NCBI RefSeq assembly: GCF_030563405.1
Contig: NZ_CP130748.1
Location: forward strand, 2,976,001-3,040,000
Length of the DNA: 64,000 nucleotides
Direction of reading: 5' to 3'
Source: Vibrio sp. SNU_ST1
Lineage (GTDB): Bacteria > Pseudomonadota > Gammaproteobacteria > Enterobacterales > Vibrionaceae
Shown: positions 8,423 to 17,687 of the stretch, piece by piece
Position numbering within the stretch: the stretch's first letter is position 1
Layout: each line of letters begins with the position of its first letter
The notes under the pieces: model-generated
What the model was told of the DNA's origin: nothing
The model's database searches: none
What the model saw: the letters and a program-made list of their open reading frames with translations, nothing else
Translations under genes and position numbers: made by a program

Positions 8423-9112
8423 ATGGCGAACATTCTTCTTATTGATGACGACACCGAGTTAACCGGCTTACTTAAAGACATACTGAGCTTTGAGGGATTC
8501 ACCGTTTCCGAAGCCAACGACGGCTATGCGGGGCTGGAAGCTATCAATGATGAGATAGATTTGATTCTTTTGGACGTGATGATGCCGCGCCTTAACGGTA
8601 TGGAAACGCTAAAGAAACTAAGAGAAAATTGGGAAACACCAGTACTGATGCTGACAGCTAAAGGTGAAGAGATCGACCGTGTTATTGGCCTTGAGCTTGG
8701 CGCAGATGATTACTTACCAAAGCCTTTCAGTGACCGAGAGCTGCTCGCTCGGATTCGTGCCATCTTACGTAGAACGCAGATCAACACCGCACCTAAAGCA
8801 GCCACTGATAAGGTTCAATATCAAGACATTGAAGTTTTTCCAGGTAAACAAGAAGCTTATTGTAATGGCCAGCTTATCGATCTTACCACCACAGAGTTTG
8901 CTTTGCTGAGTCACCTAATCCAGAACCCGGGGCAAGTGATCACCAAAGAAGCGTTGAGTTTGGATGTACTGGGCAAAAGGCTTGCAGCATTTGACCGTGC
9001 GATAGACATGCACATATCCAACCTGCGTAAAAAAATTCCAGAACGCAGTGACGGTAAATCTCGCATCAAGACATTACGAGGCCGTGGCTACTTATTGGTA
9101 GAGGAAGATTAA
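8423..9112 (+). CDS. cpxR: CpxR response regulator
   Basis: A 229-residue OmpR-family regulator of the envelope stress response. The receiver domain shows ILLIDDD (acidic pocket, residues 8-10), phospho-acceptor Asp51 in LILLDVMMPRLNGM, MLTAKG and the conserved Lys in LPKPFSDRELLARIRA. A linker leads to a C-terminal winged helix (TTTEFALLSHLIQNPGQVITKEALS, DMHISNLRKKI, IKTLRGRGYLL). Its stop codon overlaps the cpxA start by one base, so the two are translationally coupled. CpxR boxes just upstream indicate autoregulation. Confidence 0.96.
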   Translation: MANILLIDDDTELTGLLKDILSFEGFTVSEANDGYAGLEAINDEIDLILLDVMMPRLNGMETLKKLRENWETPVLMLTAKGEEIDRVIGLELGADDYLPKPFSDRELLARIRAILRRTQINTAPKAATDKVQYQDIEVFPGKQEAYCNGQLIDLTTTEFALLSHLIQNPGQVITKEALSLDVLGKRLAAFDRAIDMHISNLRKKIPERSDGKSRIKTLRGRGYLLVEED

Positions 9113-10491
9113 TGCGTATCCCTAAAATCACCAGCTTATATGGACGTATCTTTGCTATCTTTTGGTTCACCATGTTACTGGTGCTTTTGTCGGTACTGTC
9201 ACTTCCCCATTTAGACCCCAGAGTGGCGCGCGATGTGCCCGCCGATCATCTCGATAAACTCGAACGTATCGCTAAATTCACAGAGAAACGCTACGCCAAA
9301 GAACCTAACCTGGGAAAAATAGTGTTCCAACTTGAGGCACCGCGTAGCCGTAAGGATTCTCGTGCTCGTATTTACCTAACCGACCTTGAGGGCGCAGTCC
9401 TTACGTCGAAAAGGCACTCAAATTACAAACTTAAAGCCATTCGCAACTTTGTTACCTCGATAGATAACCCTGAAATACCCAAGCAAAAGTTATACGGACA
9501 TTACATGGTAGCAGGGCCGGTCCCTATCACACTCGCTGGAGAAGAATTACTGATGTATGCCGGAGTAAAATGGAACCAACCCCCTCCATTTTTGCTGCGC
9601 TTATTTGATAAACCTTTACAGCTATTGCTTGCGGTAATGCTAGCAAGTACCCCACTGCTATTATGGTTAGCTTGGGCATTGAGCCAACCTGCCCGTAGGC
9701 TTGAACGCGCAGCACAACGTGTGGCTAAAGGCCAATTCGAGGTGGATCCAACACTCGAAAAAGGCACCTCAGAGTTCAGACAAGCGGGTGAGAGCTTTAA
9801 CCAGATGGTAGAAGCGGTTAATCAGATGATTTCGGGGCAACAACGCCTACTTTCTGATATCTCACACGAGCTACGATCGCCATTGACCCGCCTACGCATG
9901 GCGAATGCACTGGCGATTCGTAAACAAGGGGAGAGCCAAGAATTAGAGCGTATTGATACTGAAGCACAGCGTTTAGAGCAGATGATCAGTGAGCTACTGA
10001 CGCTATCACGCATGCAGGTCGACAGCCATATAACTCGAGAGGTTCAGCCTATTTCGAGCTTATGGGAAGAGATCTTAAAAGATGCAGAATTTGAAGCTGA
10101 ACAGATGGGTAAATTACTGACGTTTTCGGAGATCCCAGACCGTTCTATTTCGGGTAATCCTAAGCTACTGATGAGTGCCTTGGACAATATTACGCGCAAT
10201 GCTATCTACTACGGTAAAGACCAAGTCGATGTACAATTCCATGTTGTCCAAGATCAGCTGACGATTTGCGTCAATGATAATGGTGATGGTGTACCGGAGG
10301 ATGAACTGGATTCTATCTTTAGACCTTTCTATCGAGTTTCAACAGCACGCGACCGAAATTCCGGCGGTACAGGGCTTGGCCTAACCATTACAGAGAGTGC
10401 GATTCGTCAACACAGTGGAACCATCACTGCAAGTCGTAGCCAGCTCGGTGGATTACAACTCAAAATCACCCTGCCTATCCTGCCAGTGTAA
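9112..10491 (+). CDS. cpxA: CpxA sensor histidine kinase
   Basis: A 459-residue inner-membrane kinase/phosphatase for CpxR. Order: TM1 near residues 12-32, periplasmic sensor domain 33-165, TM2 near 168-190, HAMP linker, then the DHp domain with His252 in SDISHELRSPLTRLRMA, N box NITRNAIYYGK, G1 NDNGDGVPEDEL, F box FRPFYR and G2 GGTGLGLTI. The start overlaps the cpxR stop (TAATG). The periplasmic domain is where CpxP is thought to inhibit. Length and order match the family. The intergenic region after it carries the sodA promoter. Confidence 0.96.
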   Translation: MRIPKITSLYGRIFAIFWFTMLLVLLSVLSLPHLDPRVARDVPADHLDKLERIAKFTEKRYAKEPNLGKIVFQLEAPRSRKDSRARIYLTDLEGAVLTSKRHSNYKLKAIRNFVTSIDNPEIPKQKLYGHYMVAGPVPITLAGEELLMYAGVKWNQPPPFLLRLFDKPLQLLLAVMLASTPLLLWLAWALSQPARRLERAAQRVAKGQFEVDPTLEKGTSEFRQAGESFNQMVEAVNQMISGQQRLLSDISHELRSPLTRLRMANALAIRKQGESQELERIDTEAQRLEQMISELLTLSRMQVDSHITREVQPISSLWEEILKDAEFEAEQMGKLLTFSEIPDRSISGNPKLLMSALDNITRNAIYYGKDQVDVQFHVVQDQLTICVNDNGDGVPEDELDSIFRPFYRVSTARDRNSGGTGLGLTITESAIRQHSGTITASRSQLGGLQLKITLPILPV

Positions 10492-10513
10492 TACCCCCAC
10501 AAAGATCACAGTT

Positions 10514-10532
10514 GATAATGATTTCCATTATC
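10514..10532. promoter_or_regulatory. Fur box before sodA
   Basis: GATAATGATTTCCATTATC agrees with 16 of 19 positions of the Fur consensus and has perfect 7-bp arms. It lies about 36 bp before the sodA start, suggesting repression under iron sufficiency. Confidence 0.8.
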
Positions 10533-10567
10533 ATTATGGTAAGTCCTTTAATTAAGGAGGATTTACC

Positions 10568-11185
10568 ATGTCACACTCTTTTCCTGCTCTACCCTACGCC
10601 TACGACGCCCTAGAACCTTACATTGACGCTAAGACGATGGAAGTGCATTACAGCAAGCACCATAGAACCTACTACGATAAGTTTGTTGCGGCAATTTCTG
10701 GCAGTGAACTTGAGCAGCAATCTCTGACCGAGATCTTCGCTAACATCTCTCAGCACAGCCCTGCCGTTCGCAACAATGGCGGCGGTTATTACAACCATAT
10801 TTTATATTGGAACTGCATGGCTCAAGATGGCGGGGGTGAACCGGCAGGTCAACTTGGCGACGCGATCCAAAGTACTTTTGGAAATTTCGAGACGTTCCAA
10901 GATCAGTTCGCTCAAGCGGCAATCAATACCTTCGGTTCAGGCTTTGCTTGGTTGGTAGTAGAAGAAGGACAACTGAAAATCATCTCGACCTCAAACCAAG
11001 ACAACCCGTGGATGGATACCATCGCCAGCAACGGTGAGCCTATTCTTGCACTGGATGTCTGGGAACACGCCTACTACATCAGCTACCAAAACCGTCGCCC
11101 TGATTACATCAACGCATGGTGGAACGTGGTGAATTGGAATGCGGTTTCTGAAAACTACGCACAAGCACTCGCGAATAAAGCGTAA
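10568..11185 (+). CDS. sodA: Superoxide dismutase, manganese type
   Basis: A 205-residue Mn/Fe superoxide dismutase that dismutates superoxide in the cytoplasm. Metal ligands are visible as YSKHHRTYYDKF (His near 27), the YYNHILYW His, and DVWEHAYYISYQNRRPDYI (Asp and His). NNGGGYYNH together with the Gln in STSNQDNPWM points to the Mn-type rather than the Fe-type, which places its outer-sphere Gln elsewhere. The preceding Fur box fits: cells lacking iron switch to Mn-SOD. A strong AAGGAGG lies 7 nt before ATG. One oddity: the motif QHSPAVRNNGGGYY sits where Mn-SODs usually have [20 protein letters not shown]-like sequence, so metal choice should be confirmed. Confidence 0.9.
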   Translation: MSHSFPALPYAYDALEPYIDAKTMEVHYSKHHRTYYDKFVAAISGSELEQQSLTEIFANISQHSPAVRNNGGGYYNHILYWNCMAQDGGGEPAGQLGDAIQSTFGNFETFQDQFAQAAINTFGSGFAWLVVEEGQLKIISTSNQDNPWMDTIASNGEPILALDVWEHAYYISYQNRRPDYINAWWNVVNWNAVSENYAQALANKA

Positions 11186-11262
11186 GCTAATGGTGGTGAA
11201 CTGTACTCACTCAGCTTGCCACCGTATACTCTGGCTATCTTTGATTATTCTTGTGAACCAAC

Positions 11263-11742
11263 ATGTTTGATATCGCTCTATACGAACCTGAAATTGCGCC
11301 CAATACGGGTAACATCATCCGCCTATGTGCTAACTGCGGCGCAAACCTGCACCTGATTGAACCGCTTGGCTTTGATTTTGAAGAGAAGAAAGTTCGTCGT
11401 GCTGGCTTGGATTACCACGACCTAGCGCGTGTTAAGCGTCACAAGAACCTAGAAGCCTTTCTTGAGTATCTAGAGAATGAACGCGAAGGTGACTTCCGCA
11501 TCTTCGCTTGCACGACCAAAACTACGGGTCACCACGTGGATGCGAAATTCCAACAAGGTGATGTGTTGATGTTTGGCCCTGAAACACGCGGTCTGCCTGC
11601 TGAGTTCATCGAAAGTATGCCAATGGAGCAACGTATTCGTATCCCAATGATGCCAGATGCACGTAGCCTAAACCTGTCTAACGCGGTTGCTATTATTGCA
11701 TTCGAAGCGTGGCGACAAATGGGCTTTGAAGGCGCGGTATAA
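11263..11742 (+). CDS. trmL: TrmL, tRNA (cytidine/uridine-34-2'-O)-methyltransferase
   Basis: A 159-residue SPOUT-fold enzyme that 2'-O-methylates the wobble nucleotide of tRNA-Leu isoacceptors. Motifs: [19 protein letters not shown] (N-terminal Arg-containing motif 1), FGPETRGLP (motif 2) and [20 protein letters not shown] (motif 3, the trefoil knot binding S-adenosylmethionine). Length equals that of E. coli TrmL. Position just after sodA is shared with other vibrios as I recall. The ribosome binding site is weak. A long hairpin terminator follows about 80 bp downstream. Confidence 0.95.
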   Translation: MFDIALYEPEIAPNTGNIIRLCANCGANLHLIEPLGFDFEEKKVRRAGLDYHDLARVKRHKNLEAFLEYLENEREGDFRIFACTTKTTGHHVDAKFQQGDVLMFGPETRGLPAEFIESMPMEQRIRIPMMPDARSLNLSNAVAIIAFEAWRQMGFEGAV

Positions 11743-11821
11743 TACCAATCTCAGTAAATAACCGCTCACACGGCCTGTTACCTGTTCCTGCTAACAATAG
11801 TAAATAGCTAACACGCAATAA

Positions 11822-11878
11822 AAAAGGCTCTTACCGTTATCTCTTTCTTGCGAAGAATAAAGGTAAGAGCCTTTTCTG
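11822..11878. terminator. Terminator between trmL and fxsA
   Basis: A 14-bp perfect stem (11822-11835/11862-11875) topped by a smaller TTCTT/AAGAA stem. T-rich on both strands; the flanking genes converge. Confidence 0.9.
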
Positions 11879-11927
11879 TTTCTGGTCTTTTATCTTTCTA
11901 TATAAAAGAAAGTGTAAAGCGGCGGGG

Positions 11928-12452
11928 TTAGTTTAAGCGATTACGATCGTTGTCGTCGTCTTTCTTCTCAAATTCACCCTCAAAGGTGTTGCCGTCTTTT
12001 GATTGATCTGATGGGTCGCGATTGAATGGGTCTTGTCCAAATGGACTCTGGCCAAAACCAGCTTGGCCACCCGCATGAAAGCCGCCAGACATATTGCTAA
12101 CCACCATTTTTTCCATCATTTTCTTGGCAATCATGGCTCTTGGTGCAGGCAGCAATACCAACATACCGAGTGCGTCCGTCATAAAGCCAGGAGTCAGCAG
12201 CAATACACCTGCAACCGCCAGCATCACGCCTTCAAGAATCTGTTGTGCCGGCATTTCACCTTGTTGCAGTCGACCTTGCACAGACATAAGTGTCTGAATG
12301 CCTTGGCTACGAACAAGCGATGCACCAACAAATGCAGTAATCAAAACCAACGCAATAGTTGGCCACAATCCTAAGAAGCCACCAACTTGAATAAATAGCC
12401 CAATCTCAATGATGGGTACGAAGATAAATAGTAATAATAAGATAGGAAACAC
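11928..12452 (-). CDS. fxsA: FxsA family membrane protein
   Basis: A 174-residue inner-membrane protein of the FxsA family (E. coli FxsA, linked to phage T7 F exclusion; normal role unknown). Hydrophobic segments occur near residues 1-24, 28-46 and 74-104, with the family motifs VPIIEIGLFIQVG and LLLTPGFMTDALGMLLLP-like sequence, then a low-complexity Gly/Asp/Lys-rich cytoplasmic tail. Translation starts at GTG (12452), supported by AAGGAGG just upstream; the following residues FPILLLLF match the family start. Location beside aspA-dcuA is the same as in E. coli. Confidence 0.9.
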   Translation of the reverse strand: MFPILLLLFIFVPIIEIGLFIQVGGFLGLWPTIALVLITAFVGASLVRSQGIQTLMSVQGRLQQGEMPAQQILEGVMLAVAGVLLLTPGFMTDALGMLVLLPAPRAMIAKKMMEKMVVSNMSGGFHAGGQAGFGQSPFGQDPFNRDPSDQSKDGNTFEGEFEKKDDDNDRNRLN

Positions 12453-12615
12453 ACGCCCTCCTTTGTTACATCCAGTTTACGCTGAAAGCCCTATCAATCT
12501 CAAATTTATCCTGTAAATAAGCGTGTTTATTGACCGAGAATAACTTTGCAAAATATTGACGAAACAAAACCGAAAAAGGTGATCAACTTAATATTTTTAT
12601 GCGCTAAGTACAGTA

Positions 12616-12630
12616 TTATGTGCCACATAA
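12616..12630. promoter_or_regulatory. Inverted repeat TTATGTG-C-CACATAA before aspA
   Basis: A perfect 7-bp inverted repeat with one central base, about 107 bp before the aspA start. Its ends recur in the longer inverted repeat before dcuA (14309-14347), suggesting one regulator for both genes. It does not have the TGTGA-N6-TCACA spacing of CRP. Confidence 0.45.
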
Positions 12631-12736
12631 GTCAGGACGGATTTATCAGCCCAATATTCTAGCGAACGGAGTATTTGCACACAGAATAGGCTAATAACTA
12701 ACTATATAATCAGAATAATTCTCTAAGGATCCTGTT

Positions 12737-14188
12737 ATGGCTAATCTATCAGAAGCTCAAGTTGAAGCTCCTCAAGCTACTCGTCTCGAAGAAGATCTAC
12801 TAGGTCAACGTCATGTTCCGGCTGATGCTTACTACGGCATCCACACTCTACGCGCAGTTGAAAACTTCAACATCTCAAATGTAACGATCTCAGATGTACC
12901 TGAATTCGTTCGCGGCATGGTGATGACAAAGAAAGCAGCGGCTTTAGCAAACAAAGAGTTAGGTGTAATCCCAAGCGAAGTAGCTAAATACATCATCGAA
13001 GCTTGTGACCTCATTCTAGACACTGGTAAGTGCATGGATCAGTTCCCATCGGATGTATTCCAAGGTGGTGCTGGTACTTCTGTAAACATGAATGCTAACG
13101 AAGTAGTGGCAAACGTGGCTCTTGAACTTATGGGCAAAGAAAAAGGCCAATATGAGTTCATCAACCCAAATGACCATGTAAACCGCAGCCAATCAACTAA
13201 CTGTGCTTACCCAACGGGTTTCCGTATCTCAGTTTACAACAGCGTTCGTAAACTGATTGACGCTATCGAATACCTAAAAGGTGCATTCGAGCTTAAGAGC
13301 CAAGAATTCAACACAATCCTGAAGATGGGTCGTACTCAACTTCAAGATGCAGTACCTATGACGGTTGGCCAAGAGTTCCACGCTTGGGCTGTAACCATCA
13401 ACGAAGAAATCAAAAACCTAGAATACACTTCAAAGCTACTGCTTGAAGTTAACCTAGGCGCAACGGCTATCGGTACAGGTCTGAACGCAGCACCGGGTTA
13501 CCAAGGCTTAGCAGTTAAACACCTAGCGGAAGTAACTGGCCTAGAGTGTGTCGCGGCTGAAGATCTTATCGAAGCAACATCTGACTGTGGCGCATACGTA
13601 ATGACGCACGGTGCACTTAAGCGCCTAGCGGTTAAACTGTCTAAGATTTGTAACGACTTACGTCTACTCTCTTCAGGCCCACGCACTGGCTTCAACGAGC
13701 TAAACCTACCTGAACTGCAAGCGGGTTCTTCAATCATGCCAGCTAAAGTAAACCCAGTTGTACCTGAAGTAGTAAACCAAGTTTGCTTTAAAGTTCTAGG
13801 TAACGACAACACGGTTTCTTTCGCAGCAGAAGGCGGTCAGCTTCAACTGAACGTAATGGAACCTGTTATCGCACAAAGCATGTTTGAGTCTCTAGACATT
13901 CTAACAAACGCATGTGTGAACCTACGCGACAAGTGTGTAGACGGCATTACTGTGAACAAAGAAGTGTGTGAATCTCACGTATTTAACTCTATCGGTATCG
14001 TCACTTACCTGAACCCATACATTGGCCACCACGAGGGTGATGTTGTTGGTAAGATCTGTGCTGAAACAGGTAAAAGCGTTCGTGATGTGGTTCTAGAGCG
14101 CGGGTTATTAACCGAAGAAGAACTTGATGACATTTTCTCTGTTGAAAATTTGATGCATCCTCAGTATAAAGCAAAACGCTACGAATAA
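12737..14188 (+). CDS. aspA: Aspartate ammonia-lyase
   Basis: A 483-residue aspartase that converts L-aspartate to fumarate and ammonia, feeding anaerobic fumarate respiration. It belongs to the fumarase/aspartase superfamily; visible signatures are [42 protein letters not shown] and the flexible catalytic loop [11 protein letters not shown] with its Ser. Length is typical. The start at 12737 follows CTAAGGATCCTGTT. It is followed by its own terminator and then dcuA, which imports aspartate or exchanges it for succinate. Confidence 0.97.
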   Translation: MANLSEAQVEAPQATRLEEDLLGQRHVPADAYYGIHTLRAVENFNISNVTISDVPEFVRGMVMTKKAAALANKELGVIPSEVAKYIIEACDLILDTGKCMDQFPSDVFQGGAGTSVNMNANEVVANVALELMGKEKGQYEFINPNDHVNRSQSTNCAYPTGFRISVYNSVRKLIDAIEYLKGAFELKSQEFNTILKMGRTQLQDAVPMTVGQEFHAWAVTINEEIKNLEYTSKLLLEVNLGATAIGTGLNAAPGYQGLAVKHLAEVTGLECVAAEDLIEATSDCGAYVMTHGALKRLAVKLSKICNDLRLLSSGPRTGFNELNLPELQAGSSIMPAKVNPVVPEVVNQVCFKVLGNDNTVSFAAEGGQLQLNVMEPVIAQSMFESLDILTNACVNLRDKCVDGITVNKEVCESHVFNSIGIVTYLNPYIGHHEGDVVGKICAETGKSVRDVVLERGLLTEEELDDIFSVENLMHPQYKAKRYE

Positions 14189-14196
14189 CGTTAGCG

Positions 14197-14225
14197 AAAA
14201 AGGGCTCCAAACGGAGCCCTTTTTT
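14197..14225 (+). terminator. aspA terminator
   Basis: Stem AAAAAGGGCTCC/GGAGCCCTTTTT with AAAC loop and T tail, 8 bp after the stop. Confidence 0.92.
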
Positions 14226-14308
14226 AGGCTCCAGTACGGTTAACCATGTTAATTTTGTGGTTTTTCTGTTGGTTGCACTTTTGCGAAATAGAATCTAAAC
14301 CATAGAAC

Positions 14309-14347
14309 TATTATGTGAACATTCCAGCGGCGAATGTTCACATAATA
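14309..14347. promoter_or_regulatory. 16-bp perfect inverted repeat before dcuA
   Basis: TATTATGTGAACATTC (14309-14324) and its exact complement (14332-14347) flank CAGCGGC, ending about 11 bp before the dcuA ribosome binding site. It could be an operator or, in RNA, a long hairpin in the leader. Confidence 0.6.
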
Positions 14348-14370
14348 AAATCTAAAATGAGGTGTTACTT

Positions 14371-15678
14371 ATGATTGCAGTAGAACTATTTGTCGTCCTG
14401 CTCTTTATCTTTTTGGGGGCCCGAATTGGCGGTATCGGTATTGGTTTTGCCGGTGGTGCTGGTGTTATTGCCCTTTCACTGATTCTTGGCGTTCCAACAA
14501 GCCAGTCTTTCATCCCGATCGACGTAATCTTGATCATCATGTCGGTTATCACCGCAATTGCTGCTATGCAGGTTGCTGGCGGTATGGACTGGTTGGTACA
14601 AATTGCAGAAAACTTTTTGCGTAAACACCCTGAACGCATCACCTTTTACGCGCCGATTGTGACCTTTGTAATGACACTAATGGCAGGTACTGGTCACACA
14701 GCATTCTCTACGCTTCCTGTAATCGCAGAAGTAGCGAAAGGCCAAGGCGTGCGTCCTTCTCGTCCACTGTCTATCGCAGTTGTAGCCTCTCAAATTGCTA
14801 TCACAGCTTCGCCAATCTCGGCTGCAGTTGTCGCTTTCGCAGCAATGCTGGCGCCATTTGGTGTTGATTACCTAACGCTATTGATGGTTTGTATCCCAAC
14901 AACCTTCATCGCTTGTATGGTTGGCGCGGTTGTTGCTAACTACATGGGTAGCGAACTGAAAGACGATCCTGTTTACCAAGAACGTCTAGAGAAAGGCCTA
15001 ATCAAACTGGCGACAGAAGAGAAACGTGAAATTCTACCAACAGCGAAGAGAGCAACGTACATCTTCCTAGCTGCGATTGGTTTCGTGGTTTGCTACGCAG
15101 CGGCTATCTCTAGCTCTGTTGGCCTAATTGAAAACCCAGCGCTTGGTCGTAACGAAGCGATCATGTCTGTGATGCTAGCAGCAGCAGCGGCTATCGTGAT
15201 GTTCACTAAGATTGATGCTGCGAAGATTTCTTCAGCGCCAACATTCCGCTCTGGTATGACAGCATGTGTTTGTGTACTTGGTGTAGCTTGGTTAGGTTCA
15301 ACGTTTGTAAACGCACACGTTGCTGAGATCAAAGACGTAGCAGGCGCTCTACTGGCTGACTACCCATGGATGCTAGCTCTTGTTTTGTTCTTCGCTTCTA
15401 TGCTGCTTTACTCTCAAGGCGCAACAACAGTTGCACTAATGCCAGCTGCTCTAGCGATTGGCGTAGCACCACTAACAGCCGTGGCTTCTTTTGCTGCAGT
15501 AAGTGCACTGTTCGTACTTCCAACTTACCCTACGCTACTGGCAGCGGTTGAGATGGATGACACAGGCTCAACGCGTATTGGTAACTACGTTTTCAACCAC
15601 CCATTCTTCATTCCTGGTGTGGTAACAATCAGTACAGCGGTTGCACTCGGCTTCGCATTTGGCGGCCTATTCATCTAG
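14371..15678 (+). CDS. dcuA: Anaerobic C4-dicarboxylate transporter, DcuA/DcuB family
   Basis: A 435-residue inner-membrane carrier exchanging fumarate, aspartate, malate and succinate. About 11 hydrophobic segments are visible, with the family motifs GARIGGIGIGFAGG, MAGTGHTAFSTLPVIAEVA, SQIAITASPISAAVV, VLGVAWLGSTFV and FVLPTYPTLLAAVEMDD. It resembles E. coli DcuA closely, and the aspA neighbour also favours DcuA over DcuB. The frame opens at a GTG (14362), but GAGG at 14359-14362 is properly spaced for ATG 14371. Preceded by a striking inverted repeat. Confidence 0.93.
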   Translation: MIAVELFVVLLFIFLGARIGGIGIGFAGGAGVIALSLILGVPTSQSFIPIDVILIIMSVITAIAAMQVAGGMDWLVQIAENFLRKHPERITFYAPIVTFVMTLMAGTGHTAFSTLPVIAEVAKGQGVRPSRPLSIAVVASQIAITASPISAAVVAFAAMLAPFGVDYLTLLMVCIPTTFIACMVGAVVANYMGSELKDDPVYQERLEKGLIKLATEEKREILPTAKRATYIFLAAIGFVVCYAAAISSSVGLIENPALGRNEAIMSVMLAAAAAIVMFTKIDAAKISSAPTFRSGMTACVCVLGVAWLGSTFVNAHVAEIKDVAGALLADYPWMLALVLFFASMLLYSQGATTVALMPAALAIGVAPLTAVASFAAVSALFVLPTYPTLLAAVEMDDTGSTRIGNYVFNHPFFIPGVVTISTAVALGFAFGGLFI

Positions 15679-15699
15679 TAATCACTAATGTTCTAAACT

Positions 15700-15727
15700 A
15701 AAAAAGGAAGCTTCGGCTTCCTTTTTT
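15700..15727 (+). terminator. dcuA terminator with UUCG tetraloop
   Basis: GGAAGC-TTCG-GCTTCC stem closed by C(UUCG)G, flanked by six As and six Ts. Confidence 0.93.
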
Positions 15728-16188
15728 GTTTTCTGCTCAATGTGTTATTTGATACACGTCAAATAACCGTTATAAAATTCAAAAACCAACCAAAAATAAA
15801 GTTTGAATAAAATTCCAGGATTATTCAGACCACTAATTAGGAATGCCTATTAAGTCAATCTTCCTTTGATTTACCGCCATCCCCATCGAATATTAATCCA
15901 AGCTAACTAACCAAAAAACCTTGCCGATTTCCAGCCATTTTCCAACTCATTCACTAGCCATTATTTTTGTGAACAGCACCAAACTTAAATACCGAAGTAA
16001 GGAATAAAATAACCGCAGCTAAATTAAATTCAACTTCATTTGGATTAGTAAATATATAAACGAAATTAATTTAAGGTGAGCAATTTTATATCGTTGAACA
16101 CCTTATAAACATCAGTATATTTACAGTCTATAAATCATTAGTCGCTAATTCACATCACTTCTAATTAAGATGATGTAAGGAGATAGCC
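15728..16188. other. AT-rich spacer before the ADI block
   Basis: About 460 bp of AT-rich DNA without a credible ORF. A small leader hairpin (ACATCA/TGATGT plus CTT/AAG, 16152-16176) directly precedes the AAGGAG of the next gene. Nothing else is recognisable. Confidence 0.5.
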
Positions 16189-17637
16189 ATGACAACTCAA
16201 ACGATACCAAACGAGAAAAAAAAGGGCGGCTTCTTTGCCAACTTTAAATTCCCTTCTGCCTACACCATTCTATTTATTCTGATTGCGTTCGTCGCTCTGC
16301 TTACCTGGGTTGTTCCAGCAGGCCAGTACGACCGTGCAATGAATGAAGAGTTAGGTCGAGAAGTACCCGTAACCGGAACCTATCAAGCGGTAGAAGGTAA
16401 TCCTCAAGGCGTGATTGATGTACTGCTAGCGCCGATTGACGGTTTCTACGACCACAATAGCTATGAAGCCGCAGCAATCGACGTTTCACTGTTCATTTTA
16501 ATCATTGGTGGCTTCTTAGGACTAGTAACCAAAACAGGTGCCATTGATGCTGGTATCGAACGCGTTACCGCCCGCTTAGAAGGGCGAGAAGAGTTGATGA
16601 TACCGATACTGATGGCATTGTTTGCCGCTGGCGGTACTGTCTACGGCATGGCGGAAGAGTCATTACCATTCTATACATTACTAGTACCAGTAATGATGGC
16701 TGCTCGCTTTGACCCTCTAGTTGCGGCTGCGACGGTATTGCTTGGCGCAGGGATTGGGGTGTTAGGCTCTACCATTAACCCATTCGCGACCGTTATTGCT
16801 GCCAACGCCTCTGGTATTCCATTTACCGACGGTATCGCGCTGCGTATTGGAATGCTGATTATTGGTTGGGGTATCTGTGTCGCCTACGTCATGCGCTACG
16901 CAAGAATGGTACAAGCCGATCCAACAACATCAATTGTTTACGATAAATACGAAGAGAACAAAGCACACTTCCTTGGCAACGCAAGTGGTGAAAAACTGGA
17001 GTTCACCGCGACTCGCAAACTGATCCTGGCCATTTTTGGTGGCTCTTTCGCTGTCATGATTTACGGTGTATCCGTTGCTGGATGGTGGATGGCAGAGATC
17101 TCCGCGATGTTCTTAGCTGCGACTATTATTGTCGGTATTGTGTCTCGTATGAGCGAGGAAGAGTTCACAACTAGCTTCATTGACGGTGCTCGAGACCTAC
17201 TGGGCGTTGCGCTTATCATAGGTATTGCACGTGGTATCGTAGTCGTAATGGACCGCGGTATGATCACCGACACTATTCTTTTCTCGGCAGAACAAATGGT
17301 GACTGGCCTTTCTTCAGTTGTCTTCATTAACGTGATGTTCTTCTTAGAAATTCTACTGTCATTCTTAGTACCTTCGACCTCAGGCCTGGCAGTACTGACT
17401 ATGCCAATCATGGCACCATTAGCCGATTTTGCTGGCGTAGGTCGTGACCTTGTTATCACCGCTTACCAATCTGCATCTGGCTTGGTCAACTTAATCACTC
17501 CAACCTCTGCAGTGGTAATGGGCGGCTTGGCGATTGCTCGTGTCCCTTACGTGCGCTGGGTTAAATGGGTGATGCCATTAATCGGAATCTTGATGGTGTT
17601 CTGCATCGTTGTACTAAGTATTGGTGCGCTTATCTAA
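16189..17637 (+). CDS. YfcC family transporter, probably arginine/ornithine exchange
   Basis: A 482-residue polytopic membrane protein of the YfcC/DcuC-related family (PF03606). After a short basic N terminus (NEKKKGGF) there are about 12 hydrophobic segments; LLTWVVPAGQYDR, GAGIGVLGSTINPFATVIAA and LVPSTSGLAVLTMPIMAPLADF are characteristic. Family members are annotated as C4-dicarboxylate or basic amino-acid carriers. Sitting directly before arcA, arcC and the carbamoyltransferase, with no ArcD present, it most likely supplies arginine and removes ornithine. That role is inferred from context. AAGGAG lies 6 nt before ATG. Confidence 0.8.
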   Translation: MTTQTIPNEKKKGGFFANFKFPSAYTILFILIAFVALLTWVVPAGQYDRAMNEELGREVPVTGTYQAVEGNPQGVIDVLLAPIDGFYDHNSYEAAAIDVSLFILIIGGFLGLVTKTGAIDAGIERVTARLEGREELMIPILMALFAAGGTVYGMAEESLPFYTLLVPVMMAARFDPLVAAATVLLGAGIGVLGSTINPFATVIAANASGIPFTDGIALRIGMLIIGWGICVAYVMRYARMVQADPTTSIVYDKYEENKAHFLGNASGEKLEFTATRKLILAIFGGSFAVMIYGVSVAGWWMAEISAMFLAATIIVGIVSRMSEEEFTTSFIDGARDLLGVALIIGIARGIVVVMDRGMITDTILFSAEQMVTGLSSVVFINVMFFLEILLSFLVPSTSGLAVLTMPIMAPLADFAGVGRDLVITAYQSASGLVNLITPTSAVVMGGLAIARVPYVRWVKWVMPLIGILMVFCIVVLSIGALI

Positions 17638-17661
17638 AAACTACACACCACCTTCTCGTTC

Positions 17662-17687
17662 AAAGCCGCTTTCTTAGCGGCTTTTTT
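17662..17687 (+). terminator. Terminator after the YfcC-family gene
   Basis: AAAGCCGCT/AGCGGCTTT (17662-17670/17676-17684) with TTCTT loop and T tail. Confidence 0.9.

Noticed and set aside
14314..14342. CRP site in the dcuA inverted repeat (TGTGA...TCACA)
   Set aside because: The half-sites are 19 bp apart, not 6.
14352..14642. Minus-strand ORF over the start of dcuA
   Set aside because: It is antisense to conserved coding sequence, with no ribosome binding site or recognisable domain.
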